Positions 37,979 through 45,082 of a DNA stretch of 49,792 bases are shown one piece after another. Origin of the DNA: Desulfurellaceae bacterium bin18 (GTDB lineage Bacteria; Desulfobacterota; Binatia; Bin18); contig MPMI01000042.1 in assembly GCA_002238415.1 (NCBI GenBank), positions 1-49,792 on the forward strand. Direction: 5' to 3'. A program made the translations under genes and the position numbers. Each line of letters begins with the position of its first letter. The first letter of the stretch is position 1. The notes beneath the pieces were generated by a model. The model searched no databases and was not told the origin of the DNA. It saw nothing but the letters and a program-made list of their open reading frames with translations.

Positions 37979-38097
37979 TAATCAACCGTCTCGGCTCATT
38001 CGCTCAGTCCGCTGGGTTTTGGCGACGGGACACGCCGAAAACGCTTGGCCACGCTTCCGGCGTATGGAGGGCTGCCAGACACCATGTCGTCCGACGA
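37979..38097. repeat. ~110-bp dispersed repeat, copy B
   Basis: Imperfect copy of the element at 30042-30155, in the same orientation. Here it covers the 3' end of the small partner gene (37996-38241) and the region just upstream of the ankyrin gene start. Confidence 0.6.
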
Positions 38098-38241
38098 TCG
38101 GCGTGGCAACTCCGTTACCCGTTCCCTGTGCTTGTTTTGCGCCTCTCGCAAATGCTGAAAGAAGACGTGCAAGTCGCAGCCTGCCTCTTCGAACAGCTTC
38201 CAGCGCGCTTCGTGCACCTCAGCGATAATGGAGTCATACAT
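37996..38241 (-). CDS. Small partner protein of the PIN toxin (putative antitoxin)
   Basis: 'MYDSIIAEVHEARWKLFEEAGCDLHVFFQHLREAQNKHRERV' is a short helical protein of a type often found next to PIN-domain genes. The ATG overlaps the last bases of the PIN gene, so translation is coupled. The family usually ends near residue 50-55. From about residue 49 this frame runs into the dispersed repeat copy B, which adds ~33 unrelated residues before the stop at 37996. Function as an antitoxin is inferred from the arrangement. Confidence 0.7.
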   Translation of the reverse strand: MYDSIIAEVHEARWKLFEEAGCDLHVFFQHLREAQNKHRERVTELPRRSSDDMVSGSPPYAGSVAKRFRRVPSPKPSGLSE

Positions 38242-38725
38242 TCTCGATCTCCTCCATGCCCATGAGTTCCTCGGGCGTACAGATGGTAGGGGTTTGACGA
38301 CCGCTGGCGGCATTGATAGCGGTCAGTCGGCGACGAATCTCTGCGTTTGCAATGTGAGCGCAGTTCCAGGTGACAAGATAGTCGATCTCGTAACTGCACG
38401 CGAAGGCAAGATGGATAGCATCGCTCGCCGCTTTGCCGGGCAACTTCAGGTCTGCTAGATACGTGGCCGCAAGGTCTTCGATATCTCGCGTTGCATCAAG
38501 CACGGGAAAGCCTGCGAGCAGATCCAGCCTTTGGCGGGCCGCCTCGGAGTCGCCGCGCCCAGCTTCTTCGAGGACCATTTCCGAGATATACACGTCGAAC
38601 AAAGGTAAGCGGCGTTCCCACCATCTCCGCGTAATCTCCTGATGCGCGAGGATAACAACGTCGCGGACGGGGCGTGACGTGTAATAACTGGGAACGGTGG
38701 TTTCAAGATACAACGTGGGTTTCAT
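38234..38725 (-). CDS. PIN-domain toxin-like ribonuclease
   Basis: A 163-residue PIN fold: 'MKPTLYLETTVPSYYTSRPVRD' (Glu8 in the place of the usual first Asp), then 'VYISEMVLEEAGRGD', 'KAASDAIHLAFACSYEIDYLVTWNCAHIAN'-type core with Asp and Asn. Such proteins cleave RNA as toxins of type II systems. It is followed by the small overlapping partner gene, in the order toxin then partner. Confidence 0.85.
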   Translation of the reverse strand: MKPTLYLETTVPSYYTSRPVRDVVILAHQEITRRWWERRLPLFDVYISEMVLEEAGRGDSEAARQRLDLLAGFPVLDATRDIEDLAATYLADLKLPGKAASDAIHLAFACSYEIDYLVTWNCAHIANAEIRRRLTAINAASGRQTPTICTPEELMGMEEIENV

Positions 38726-38764
38726 ATGGTTGTCCGCGTCGTCGTAAGCACCTCTTAGGCCGTT

Positions 38765-38827
38765 CTACGCCGGCCTCGGGTTTCCTGCTGTCGGCAGACG
38801 ATCCTCCTCCGAGAAGTCCAGTAAGTC
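38765..38827 (-). pseudogene. Possible 3' gene remnant similar to the VOC gene tail
   Basis: A 20-codon stretch plus stop reads DLLDFSEEDRLPTAGNPRPA. It matches the 20-codon VOC 3' exon (39347-39409) at 8 of 20 positions, including FS..D.LPT.G.P. There is no start, because its upstream side is the palindromic repeat at 38821-38894. A decayed or truncated relative of the same tail is possible but unproven. Confidence 0.35.
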
Positions 38828-38894
38828 AGATTAGCGCAGCGGAATCCGACAATTCCAGAGGTAATGTTAGGTTACGCTTCGCTAACCTAACCTA
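38821..38894. repeat. GTAGGTTAGG palindromic repeat overlapping a gene end
   Basis: TAGGTTACGC.TTCGCTAACCTA forms a hairpin at 38866-38890. It is preceded by GTAAGTCAGATTAGCGCAGC, a second related arm. On the minus strand it supplies the last codons and the TAG stop of the gene at 38887-39249. Confidence 0.65.
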
Positions 38895-39249
38895 CAGACT
38901 CTGCTGGACCGAGTACATAATCCGGCTCACAGCGTTCTAGGGAGGGCAGCTCTGGAAGACTGTCGCACATCTCTTGGGCCTCTCTTCCCTCCCGCAACTC
39001 CGGCCATTCAAAGACCCAAGCCTTAAACCTCTCAAATTCCTTTGTCTTGTTCAGACCTGCTGCCGTGGTCTTTCGAAGAATCGCTGCGGCTTCCTTTTCA
39101 TCCGGCCAGTGGTGAAACGACAGAATAATGCCGCCGGCTTTTGGATTGTCCCGGTCGAACACGGGAACGTCTGTAAGCGGAACCTCCGTTCCGCCGGCTA
39201 CGTGGACCAACAACAAAAACCAGACGCAGGTAAACGCTGTAGCCCTCAT
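38887..39249 (-). CDS. Small exported protein of unknown function
   Basis: 120 residues with a signal peptide of ~20 residues (ends VAGG). The mature part 'VPVFDRDNPKAGGIILSFHHWPDEKEAAAILRKTTAAGLNKTKEFERFKAWVFEW' might be a small alpha/beta fold. A pair of Cys residues (MCDS, RCEPD) could form a disulphide. The resemblance to inhibitor-I9-like peptidase propeptides is weak and I do not assign it. The start is at MRATAF; no strong ribosome site. The stop codon lies inside a palindromic repeat. Confidence 0.65.
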   Translation of the reverse strand: MRATAFTCVWFLLLVHVAGGTEVPLTDVPVFDRDNPKAGGIILSFHHWPDEKEAAAILRKTTAAGLNKTKEFERFKAWVFEWPELREGREAQEMCDSLPELPSLERCEPDYVLGPAESVG

Positions 39250-39280
39250 TTTTCGGCTCGTCTGAAAGGGGAGCTTCTCA

Positions 39281-39321
39281 GGAACCCACCCCGGCCTTCG
39301 GCCACCCCTCCGAGGAGGGGA
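39281..39321. repeat. GAACCCACCCC-family repeat, copy 5 (short)
   Basis: GGAACCCACCCCGGCC...GGCCACCCCTCC...GGAGGGGAG lies between the VOC 3' exon stop and the start of the exported-protein gene. Confidence 0.75.
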
Positions 39322-39346
39322 GTCGATTCGGCAGGAGGTATCTCGT

Positions 39347-39409
39347 CTACGACGAGGGCGGCTTTCCTCCCGTCGGCAACTGATCGTCAGGCGAGAAGAA
39401 CTCCACAAA
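39347..39409 (-). CDS. VOC-family gene, 3' exon (split by the group II intron)
   Basis: 63 bases giving FVEFFSPDDQLPTGGKPPSS and a TAG stop. Joined in frame to the 5' exon ending HEGN at 42281, it restores GNFVEFF, the usual end of the last VOC repeat. It begins directly after the predicted intron 3' end (CCCGAC at 39410). The exon has no start of its own. Confidence 0.85.
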   Translation of the reverse strand, partial: FVEFFSPDDQLPTGGKPPSS

Positions 39410-39410
39410 G

Positions 39411-39450
39411 TCGGGTAGGGAAGTCGTGTTGCCACGGCTCCCCCCCCTAA
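39411..39450 (-). ncRNA. Group II intron domain VI
   Basis: A hairpin GGGAGCCGTG...CACGACTTCCC with one unpaired A (the presumed branch-point adenosine in CACG-A-CTTCCC), directly after domain V and before the 3' splice site. Confidence 0.8.
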
Positions 39451-39484
39451 GAACCGTACGTGAGACTTTCGCCTCATACGGCTC
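39451..39484 (-). ncRNA. Group II intron domain V
   Basis: 34 bases reading GAGCCGTATG, then GCGAAAGT, then CACGTACGGTTC. This is the catalytic domain V with its GAAA tetraloop. It starts at the last base of the reverse transcriptase stop region. Confidence 0.95.
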
Positions 39485-41162
39485 AAGCAGTTTGTTTCGC
39501 TTTACGGTTGCTATGTATCTGTTGGTGACAGTACAGGTGGACGAGTCTACGGTTTTTGGATTTGTCTGTTCCTCCCTTGGTCTTTTCTACATGGTGATGG
39601 TTGTCTAACTCTTCACCATTACACAGGCTCATGTGACACTGTGGGCATTTATACCCTTGCCGTTTTGCCAGTGCGTGTACTCTTCTTGGGAGGTTCTTTG
39701 ACTTGTCCTTTTCCCGCTTTTCCCAGTATTCCTTTAGGTCCGGGTTGTCTGGTGCCATATCAAAAGGCACCATTTTATGCCGTGTAATGGATGTCCACAT
39801 GAACTTAATGAGGTGGGATTCTGGCCTCCCAAAAATCCATTTATCCTGGCTCCCTTTCCTATGTTTCCCGAAGTATTGTTTTGTTATCCATCCGTGGTTT
39901 TTGTGTGGGTGTGTTCGCCTGCACCATCGCAAGGTTCGGTCCCACATGAACCGGTCCAATTCTCCAAAGGTTGCTTTTGCTACGCTTCCTCTGAAGTAGT
40001 TTGCCCATCCTCTGATAATCGGGTTGAGTCGTCCGATTACTGCATCTGCATTGTATCCGGTGACTTTCTGCCATTCTTGTTTGAGTCGGTGTTTTATGGC
40101 GAGTTCCGATTTCTTGCTTGGCGTGATGAGCAGCTTCCATCCGGTTCTTGTGTGCTGCATAGGATACTGTTTGACTGTGAATCCGAGAAAGTCGAATCCT
40201 TCCGAGATGTGTCGAATGTGTGTCTTTTCTGCTGAGAGTTGTAACCCTCGTTTTAACAGCCATTCCGTTATCTCTAGTAAGGCTTGTTCTGCATCTTCTT
40301 TTGTCTCGGTACAGATGACAAAATCGTCTGCGTATCGAACTAATGCCCTTTTTCCTGTGAGCGTTTTTGCCTTGGCGTAGATAACCCCTATAGCCTGTTC
40401 CATTCCATGTAGGGCGATGTTGGCTAATAGCGGGGAAATGACCCCACCTTGGGGAGTTCCTTCTTCGGGCTGTACCTTCGCTTTTTCCTCGATGATTCCT
40501 GCCTTGAGCCATGCCTTGATGAGGCGCTGACCTGGGAAACCCTTGATGGCATTCAGGATTGTTTCATGTTGGATATGGTCGAAGGCTCCTGAGATGTCAG
40601 CATCAACGACCCATTTTTTGTTCTTATTTGGTCGGTAAATACTGAACAATCTCTCAATGGCGTCGTGGCAACTACGGCCTGGTCTGAACCCATAAGAACA
40701 AGGCTCGAATTGGGCTTCCCACTCCGGTTCTAATGCATTTTTGACGATTGCCTGCATACACCGGTCTCGAATGGTCGGGATGCCGAGGGGGCGTTGTTTG
40801 CCGTTGGCCTTGGGAATGAAGACCCGTCTAACCGGCTGTGCTTTCCACGGCTCGTAGGTCGAGAGTTCTTCCATGAGTGCGGTTCGCGCTGCCGGGGTTT
40901 TGACTGTTATCCTATCGATACCTGGCGTGCTTCGTCCGGCGTTGATTTGCGTCACTTTCCTGATGCTCATCTCTTGGTTAGCTGTGCATTTCAACATAAG
41001 ACGTTGCAGGGAACGTACCTTGCGGCGGTTCCCTTGCCGTGCAGCCCGAAAGATACGTTGCCTGAGGTCGCGCACGATCTTGGCGTTTATGCACCAGTCG
41101 ATGCTGTTCCAGTCACGCGCTACGACCTCGTTTCCAGTTGCCTGAATCTTCACGTCAGTCAT
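39483..41162 (-). CDS. Group II intron reverse transcriptase/maturase with HNH endonuclease
   Basis: A 559-residue intron-encoded protein. RT palm motifs include 'FIPKANGKQRPLGIPT', 'SYGFRPGRSCHDAI', 'DADISGAFDHI', 'GTPQGGVISPLLANIALHGME' and 'RYADDFVI' (the YADD active site). The maturase X domain (~370-460) includes 'GRLNPIIRGWANYFRG'. The C-terminus is an HNH endonuclease (CPQC...LDNHHHVEKTKGG...HLYCHQQIHS). It splices and mobilises the intron by retrohoming. Start at MTDVKIQ; AAAGGA lies upstream. All motifs are intact. Confidence 0.96.
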   Translation of the reverse strand: MTDVKIQATGNEVVARDWNSIDWCINAKIVRDLRQRIFRAARQGNRRKVRSLQRLMLKCTANQEMSIRKVTQINAGRSTPGIDRITVKTPAARTALMEELSTYEPWKAQPVRRVFIPKANGKQRPLGIPTIRDRCMQAIVKNALEPEWEAQFEPCSYGFRPGRSCHDAIERLFSIYRPNKNKKWVVDADISGAFDHIQHETILNAIKGFPGQRLIKAWLKAGIIEEKAKVQPEEGTPQGGVISPLLANIALHGMEQAIGVIYAKAKTLTGKRALVRYADDFVICTETKEDAEQALLEITEWLLKRGLQLSAEKTHIRHISEGFDFLGFTVKQYPMQHTRTGWKLLITPSKKSELAIKHRLKQEWQKVTGYNADAVIGRLNPIIRGWANYFRGSVAKATFGELDRFMWDRTLRWCRRTHPHKNHGWITKQYFGKHRKGSQDKWIFGRPESHLIKFMWTSITRHKMVPFDMAPDNPDLKEYWEKREKDKSKNLPRRVHALAKRQGYKCPQCHMSLCNGEELDNHHHVEKTKGGTDKSKNRRLVHLYCHQQIHSNRKAKQTA

Positions 41163-41322
41163 AGTGTGCTTCCTTTCGCAATGTTCTTTGGACAAACCAC
41201 CAATCCCATGTCAGCAGGCTTTCGCCTTGGGTATTGCCCTATCTGGCTGGTTATAAGTCCCTTTATTTTCTTCCTTGTTTCCTTTACCTTCCTGCTATTC
41301 CGTTTTTGGAGGGAGGAAGTTT

Positions 41323-41529
41323 ATGGTGTTTCCGATTATTCCCTTGGCTGCTGTTGCTGCGATAGTTGGTGGTGCTGGTGTTTTGAAGTGGTATTTCGAT
41401 TTGTCCCCGGAGGAACAGAGGAAGAAGGATGAGCAAGGTAATACCTTAGCTATGGAATTGTTCGGCAAGGCTTTGGATCGGTTAGGTAAACCGGAAGCCT
41501 TGAAACTTATCCAGAGCTTAAAATCATGA
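41323..41529 (+). CDS. Small membrane protein ORF inside the intron, antisense (cargo 1)
   Basis: 68 residues. One hydrophobic helix at about 4-24 is followed by a charged segment 'FDLSPEEQRKKDEQGNTLAMELFGKAL' and 'LGKPEALKLIQSL'. GGAGGGAGGAAG lies 3-14 bases before the ATG. Its TGA overlaps the ATG of the next ORF (ATGA). It is transcribed opposite to the intron's own protein and lies between the ribozyme core and the maturase gene. I do not recognise it. The pattern, ribosome site and coupling argue that it is real. Confidence 0.65.
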   Translation: MVFPIIPLAAVAAIVGGAGVLKWYFDLSPEEQRKKDEQGNTLAMELFGKALDRLGKPEALKLIQSLKS

Positions 41530-41774
41530 CGCAGCCTCGTTCCCTTGCTCGTCAGCGTCGGTTTCAGCAGAGTAAACAGCCTTTCCCCCTTATTCCTACT
41601 TTGGCTTTTGCCGGTGTGGGTCTTTCAGGAGGAAGTTTACTTGCATCGTTATTGAAGCGTCCTCGTCTTGCGCTCGCTTTACTCGCTGGAAGTGGTCTAT
41701 CTTTAGCCATTCCTGCTCGGGTTCTTTATAATGCGAAAATCAAACGTCGGAAACGTCGGAAGTGGAAGTTTTAG
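41526..41774 (+). CDS. Small membrane protein ORF inside the intron, antisense (cargo 2)
   Basis: 82 residues. A basic N-terminus ('TQPRSLARQRRFQQSKQ') precedes two hydrophobic stretches, about 23-45 and 50-66, and a strongly basic end 'NAKIKRRKRRKWKF'. It is coupled to the 68-residue ORF by an ATGA overlap and has no ribosome site of its own. Unknown family. The pair might be a small phage- or plasmid-type module carried as cargo, but nothing proves it. Confidence 0.6.
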   Translation: MTQPRSLARQRRFQQSKQPFPLIPTLAFAGVGLSGGSLLASLLKRPRLALALLAGSGLSLAIPARVLYNAKIKRRKRRKWKF

Positions 41775-42280
41775 GTTCCTTTTCCCATTATCTTTCGACT
41801 GCCAGCATTCGCTTCTTGGGACTTCCTACACCCGCTGGAGGGTTCAGCCTTCTTTACAGTTGGCTTACTTAGGTCAGGATATAACCAAGACTCCATCGGG
41901 GTTATCAGGTTCCACTTAAAGAATCGTTTGGTTGGGTTAGGTGGGCTCTTTACTCCGGGGGTTTGGTACACTTTCAAGGAAGAGCAACTCTTCCCTGACT
42001 TCGTATGTGGAACAACTCCACATACCCTAATCCCCAATTCTCCCGTGTCAGTTATCATTTCGGAAGTTCCACGTAACGAAGCATCTATCAAGCCTTCAAT
42101 CGTTCACCATACCAACCTGACACCTAGCCCGGATTTGAGGGATAACTCCTCTTGTCCTTGGACATTTTATTCCGCTTCACACCCCCGGATTGCTCCGAGC
42201 GCATGGGAATAATGGTGTTAGCTTGTGTACTAGCTAGTGTCCCTGGGGACACATTTCTCTAAGCGACTTTCCTGTCGCAC
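41775..42280 (-). ncRNA. Group II intron ribozyme core, domains I-III
   Basis: About 500 non-coding bases between the 5' splice site and the antisense cargo. It holds the 5' GTGCG end, a stem GTGTCCC/GGGACAC near the 5' end, GTGGAACTTCC...-type stems, and the EBS1 candidate in a GGAAGAG-TTG-CTCTTCC hairpin at 41977-41993. No reading frame is credible here. The exact domain boundaries would need a covariance model. Confidence 0.75.
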
Positions 42281-42664
42281 GTTGCCCTCATGGTCGTAGA
42301 TAACCGGCACGAGATGGGGCAGGCCGCGTTCCTCTTCGAGGATATCAACCTTGTGCTTGGCAGCGATGGCGGCCAGTTGGTCGAAGGACTTGTCGGTCGT
42401 AAACGCGACGTGCCCGAAGTGGTGGTCCTGGCCTACAGTGCGGTCGGTAAACTCGCCCTTGGACCAGTGTTTGTCCAGCGGCCAGAACTCCATGATGTCA
42501 TTCAGCCGGCCGGGCTGCCAGTCGCCGAACACGACCGTGCGCACGCCGATGCTGTTCAACTGTGGCCCCGAGCCGACCACCTTGCCGTCCAGCAAGTCGG
42601 CGTACAGCTCGGCAGAGCGTTGCGGATCATTCACCCGAAACGAGATATGCAGCAGTGTTGACAT
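42281..42664 (-). CDS. VOC-family protein, 5' exon (split by the group II intron)
   Basis: 128 codons of a vicinal-oxygen-chelate (glyoxalase/extradiol dioxygenase fold) protein: 'MSTLLHISFRVNDPQRSAELYADLL', a middle 'NSIGVRTVVFGDWQ', 'HHFGHVAFTTDKSFDQL' and 'HLVPVIYDHEGN'. Without splicing the frame runs into the intron and adds 16 residues (VRQESRL...) before a stop. With the 3' exon it makes 148 residues. AGGAGG precedes the ATG. It lies 43 bases after the SDR stop and is probably in one transcript with it. Confidence 0.88.
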
Positions 42665-42707
42665 GACAAACCTCCTTTTTTGCTTGGATGCATCTCGCGG
42701 CACCAGC

Positions 42708-43508
42708 TTAGCCGATACGCGCGCTCTGACCACCGTCAACCGGCAGCAATACCCCCGTAATGAACCTTGCTTCGTCCGAGGCCAGAAAGAGCGAGGCGTT
42801 GGCAATATCCCAGCCCGTACCCATTTTCGCTCCCAAAGGGACTGAGGCGTCGCGTTCCTGGCGCAATTGCTCTTTGGAGATGCCGCGGGCTTTTGAAATG
42901 CCCTCAATCGCCATGGGCGTATCCATCAGACCGGGCATAATGCAATTCACCCGAATGCCGTGTTTGGCGTTGCCCAGCGCCATCTGATGCGTAATCGCGT
43001 TCACTCCGGCCTTTGAGGTCTTATACGCCAGAATGCCCACCGCGCAGACCGCAGCAATGGAGGAGATATTGATAATCGCCCCGCTACGCTGGCCACGCAT
43101 AATGGGAATGACGCATTTGCTCGGCATAATCACGCTCTTCATGTTGACGCTGAGAATGCGGTCCCAGTTTTCTTCCTGCATTCCGGTCACACCCGAGTCG
43201 CCGTCACCAATGCCAACGTTATTATGCAGGATGTCGATGCGGCCGTAGCGTTCGACACAGGCCTCCGTCATTTTCTGGCAGTCGGCCTCACTGGTCGCGT
43301 CAGCAGCAAAAGAAGACGCAGTCCCGCCTTCTTGCTCAATCATGGCCTGGGTGTCCTGGGCGGACTCCAGCCGGCGGTCCACCAGCAGCACCTTGGCTCC
43401 CTCACGGGCGTAGACAATCGCCGTGGCCCGGCCGTTGCCGATCGTCTCGCCCGGCGTCTGCCCGGCCCCGACCACAATAGCCACCTTATCCTTCAGTCGA
43501 TCTCCCAT
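42708..43508 (-). CDS. SDR-family oxidoreductase
   Basis: A 266-residue SDR with an extended nucleotide loop, 'VGAGQTPGETIGNG' (residues 13-26), HNNVG near 95-99, Ser149/150, Tyr162 and Lys166 (YKTSK), and C-terminal 'VDGGQSARIG'. Substrate unknown. AAGGAGCG lies before the ATG. It is upstream of the split VOC gene in the same direction. Confidence 0.93.
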   Translation of the reverse strand: MGDRLKDKVAIVVGAGQTPGETIGNGRATAIVYAREGAKVLLVDRRLESAQDTQAMIEQEGGTASSFAADATSEADCQKMTEACVERYGRIDILHNNVGIGDGDSGVTGMQEENWDRILSVNMKSVIMPSKCVIPIMRGQRSGAIINISSIAAVCAVGILAYKTSKAGVNAITHQMALGNAKHGIRVNCIMPGLMDTPMAIEGISKARGISKEQLRQERDASVPLGAKMGTGWDIANASLFLASDEARFITGVLLPVDGGQSARIG

Positions 43509-43525
43509 ATACGCTCCTTTTTAAT

Positions 43526-43567
43526 CCCCTCCTCGGAGGGGTGGCGCGTAGCGCCGGGGTGGGTTCC
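43526..43567. repeat. GAACCCACCCC-family repeat, copy 6 (half element)
   Basis: CCCCTCCTCGGAGGGG, then GTGGCGCG.AGCGCCGGGGTGGGTTCC, the right half of the element only, between the SDR and the CMD genes. Confidence 0.75.
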
Positions 43568-43582
43568 CCTTCATACATCCCC

Positions 43583-44131
43583 TCAAAACCCCTCCAAGCC
43601 ATCGTCCAACTGCACGCCCAAGGTATTCAGCGCCATGGACACCAGGTTGTACTGCCCTACGGCAAACACCACATCCATAAGCTGCCTTTTGTCAAAATGC
43701 TGACATAACCCGTTCCAGGTCGAATCGGTGATAAACGCGTCTTTACGCAGCTCATCCGTGGCTTGCAGCAGCAGTTTATCGGCTTCGCTCCAGCCCCGCG
43801 CATTCGGGCCGGCTTTGATCCGGTCAATTTCTTCAGCGGTCAGCCCGGCTTCTTTGCCAATCAACACATGCTGAGCCCATTCGTACTCGGCCTCACACAG
43901 CCAGCCAATGCGCAGAATGATCAATTCTCGCTCACGCGGCGGCAGAGTGGATTTGAACAACACGTGATTGCCAAATACGAGCCAGCGGCGAAACAGGTCA
44001 GGATGGTGGGACAGGGTTTTGAAGATATTAAAAACCGTTCCCTTTTCGACATTGGGCTGCAAGGTTTTCTTGATATCGTCAGTCCAGTCTTCCGGTTGAA
44101 TGGGGTCCAAACGGGGGGTAGCGAGCTTCAT
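43583..44131 (-). CDS. Carboxymuconolactone decarboxylase (CMD) family protein
   Basis: A 182-residue CMD/AhpD-fold protein: 'HHPDLFRRWLVFGNHVLF', 'LPPRERELIILRIGWLCEAEYEWAQHVLIGKEAGLT' and 'MDVVFAVGQYNLVSMALNTLGV'. The CMD signature is present; the peroxidase CXXC of AhpD is replaced by CEAE, so a peroxidase role is unlikely. AAAGGAGACC precedes the ATG. Probably acts in aromatic or ring-opening metabolism with the neighbouring SDR and VOC genes (inference). Confidence 0.9.
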   Translation of the reverse strand: MKLATPRLDPIQPEDWTDDIKKTLQPNVEKGTVFNIFKTLSHHPDLFRRWLVFGNHVLFKSTLPPRERELIILRIGWLCEAEYEWAQHVLIGKEAGLTAEEIDRIKAGPNARGWSEADKLLLQATDELRKDAFITDSTWNGLCQHFDKRQLMDVVFAVGQYNLVSMALNTLGVQLDDGLEGF

Positions 44132-44247
44132 GCAGGTCTCCTTTCCTCATCACTCTTTGAGTGCAGGGAGCATAGCTTGAGTTGGCAGGAAGTGCCAGGG
44201 AAGGACGCTGCAGAGTACGGCACTACGTTCCGGCAGGCCGCCAGACT

Positions 44248-44475
44248 TCACGAGTCCTGGGCATGGCGGCGGTCCAGTTCGTCGAGCAGTTTCAGCCCCT
44301 GAGCAACCTTGCCGCGCGCCGCACGCATACGGAAACGCATTTCGGTGTCGTGTTCGGCCAATGCCCGCACAGAGAGTTCTTCCATCAACTTGTTCAGGCT
44401 CAGGCCCCGCTGAGCAGCCATAGCTGCCAGCCGATCCCGATGCGCGTCAGGAATTCGGATTGTTAGTGTTGCCAT
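44248..44475 (-). CDS. Ribbon-helix-helix antitoxin-like protein
   Basis: A 75-residue protein: 'MATLTIRIPDAHRDRLAAMAAQRGLSLNKLMEELSVRALAEHD' is a ribbon-helix-helix DNA-binding fold followed by a helical tail. It probably binds the partner toxin and represses the operon. Its start lies inside the end of the PIN gene (29-base overlap), giving the order toxin then antitoxin. Confidence 0.85.
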   Translation of the reverse strand: MATLTIRIPDAHRDRLAAMAAQRGLSLNKLMEELSVRALAEHDTEMRFRMRAARGKVAQGLKLLDELDRRHAQDS

Positions 44476-44905
44476 GTTCGTCGTCCTCCTTCAGCCAGAT
44501 ACCCGGCGTGACGATACGGAAGCTGTCGAAAACCAGTTCGCCTGTCGCTATATCCCTGGTGTTACCCGTAATGATCCACTCCGCATTGCCCGCAACCGCC
44601 AGTTCGATCAGATGATTGTCAGACTCGTCCGGCAGGTTCGGACGCCACAGAAATGTAATGTTGACCCACTGGCAGACGCTGAGGACAGCGTCCAGCAGCA
44701 CCGCTCGGTCTCTCGTACTGATAGGTGCCTTAGTGAACAAGTCTTCTCTCGCCAACACATCCTCATACTCCAGAAACAGAGCGTTACTGATCAGTGGTCG
44801 AGCGTCACCGGTCAGGCAGCGTCGTAGAACTTCCCGCGCCGCGCCATGGGGCGACAGGATCGCAGAGACCACGACGTTCGTATCGACCACGATCCTAGGA
44901 GCCAT
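44447..44905 (-). CDS. PIN-domain toxin-like ribonuclease (TIGR00305 type)
   Basis: A 152-residue PIN protein: 'RIVVDTNVVVSAILSPHGAAREVL' (Asp8), 'SNALFLEYEDVL', 'DESDNHLIELAVAGNAEWIITGNTRDI' with the acidic residues at the right places. Annotated families call this 'putative toxin component, PIN family'. The coding start has only a weak ribosome site. It overlaps the ribbon-helix-helix gene. Confidence 0.88.
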   Translation of the reverse strand: MAPRIVVDTNVVVSAILSPHGAAREVLRRCLTGDARPLISNALFLEYEDVLAREDLFTKAPISTRDRAVLLDAVLSVCQWVNITFLWRPNLPDESDNHLIELAVAGNAEWIITGNTRDIATGELVFDSFRIVTPGIWLKEDDEHGNTNNPNS

Positions 44906-45082
44906 GGCATGACAGCATATACGCTATCATTATAATCCGCAATTCTTTTTGCTCCAGCGACCCAATTCCATACGCACTACCAGGCTCCGCCAGGGAGTGA
45001 GGCCGGCGGCGGTTAGACGTTGTCGATATTCCTTTGGAAGATCGAAAGAATAATGATAGAGCGAGGCTTATGGGAGAAACCT

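Larger units (their letters stand above)
39410..42280 (-). mobile_element. Group II intron with RT/maturase and antisense cargo ORFs
   Basis: A 2871-base intron on the minus strand. It begins with GTGCGACAGG (the GTGYG consensus) at 42280 and ends CCCGAC (AY consensus) at 39410. Domain V is at 39451-39484 and domain VI at 39411-39450. The 5' part (41775-42280) is the non-coding ribozyme core. It interrupts the VOC gene between codons 128 and 129 in phase 0. A candidate EBS1 (GTTGCTCT, minus strand 41988-41981) can pair with the eight exon bases AGGGCAAC before the 5' site, with one G-U pair. Lower GC than the host. Confidence 0.93.

Noticed and set aside
40794..41432. Long plus-strand frame antisense to the intron maturase, ending in a hydrophobic stretch from 41181
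   Set aside because: It lies over the maturase gene, has no ribosome site at the start, and its end overlaps the more convincing 41323 ORF in another frame. The short MFFGQTTNP-type start at 41181 could be a third cargo ORF, but its C-terminal half looks like nonsense (CCCCDSWWCWC).
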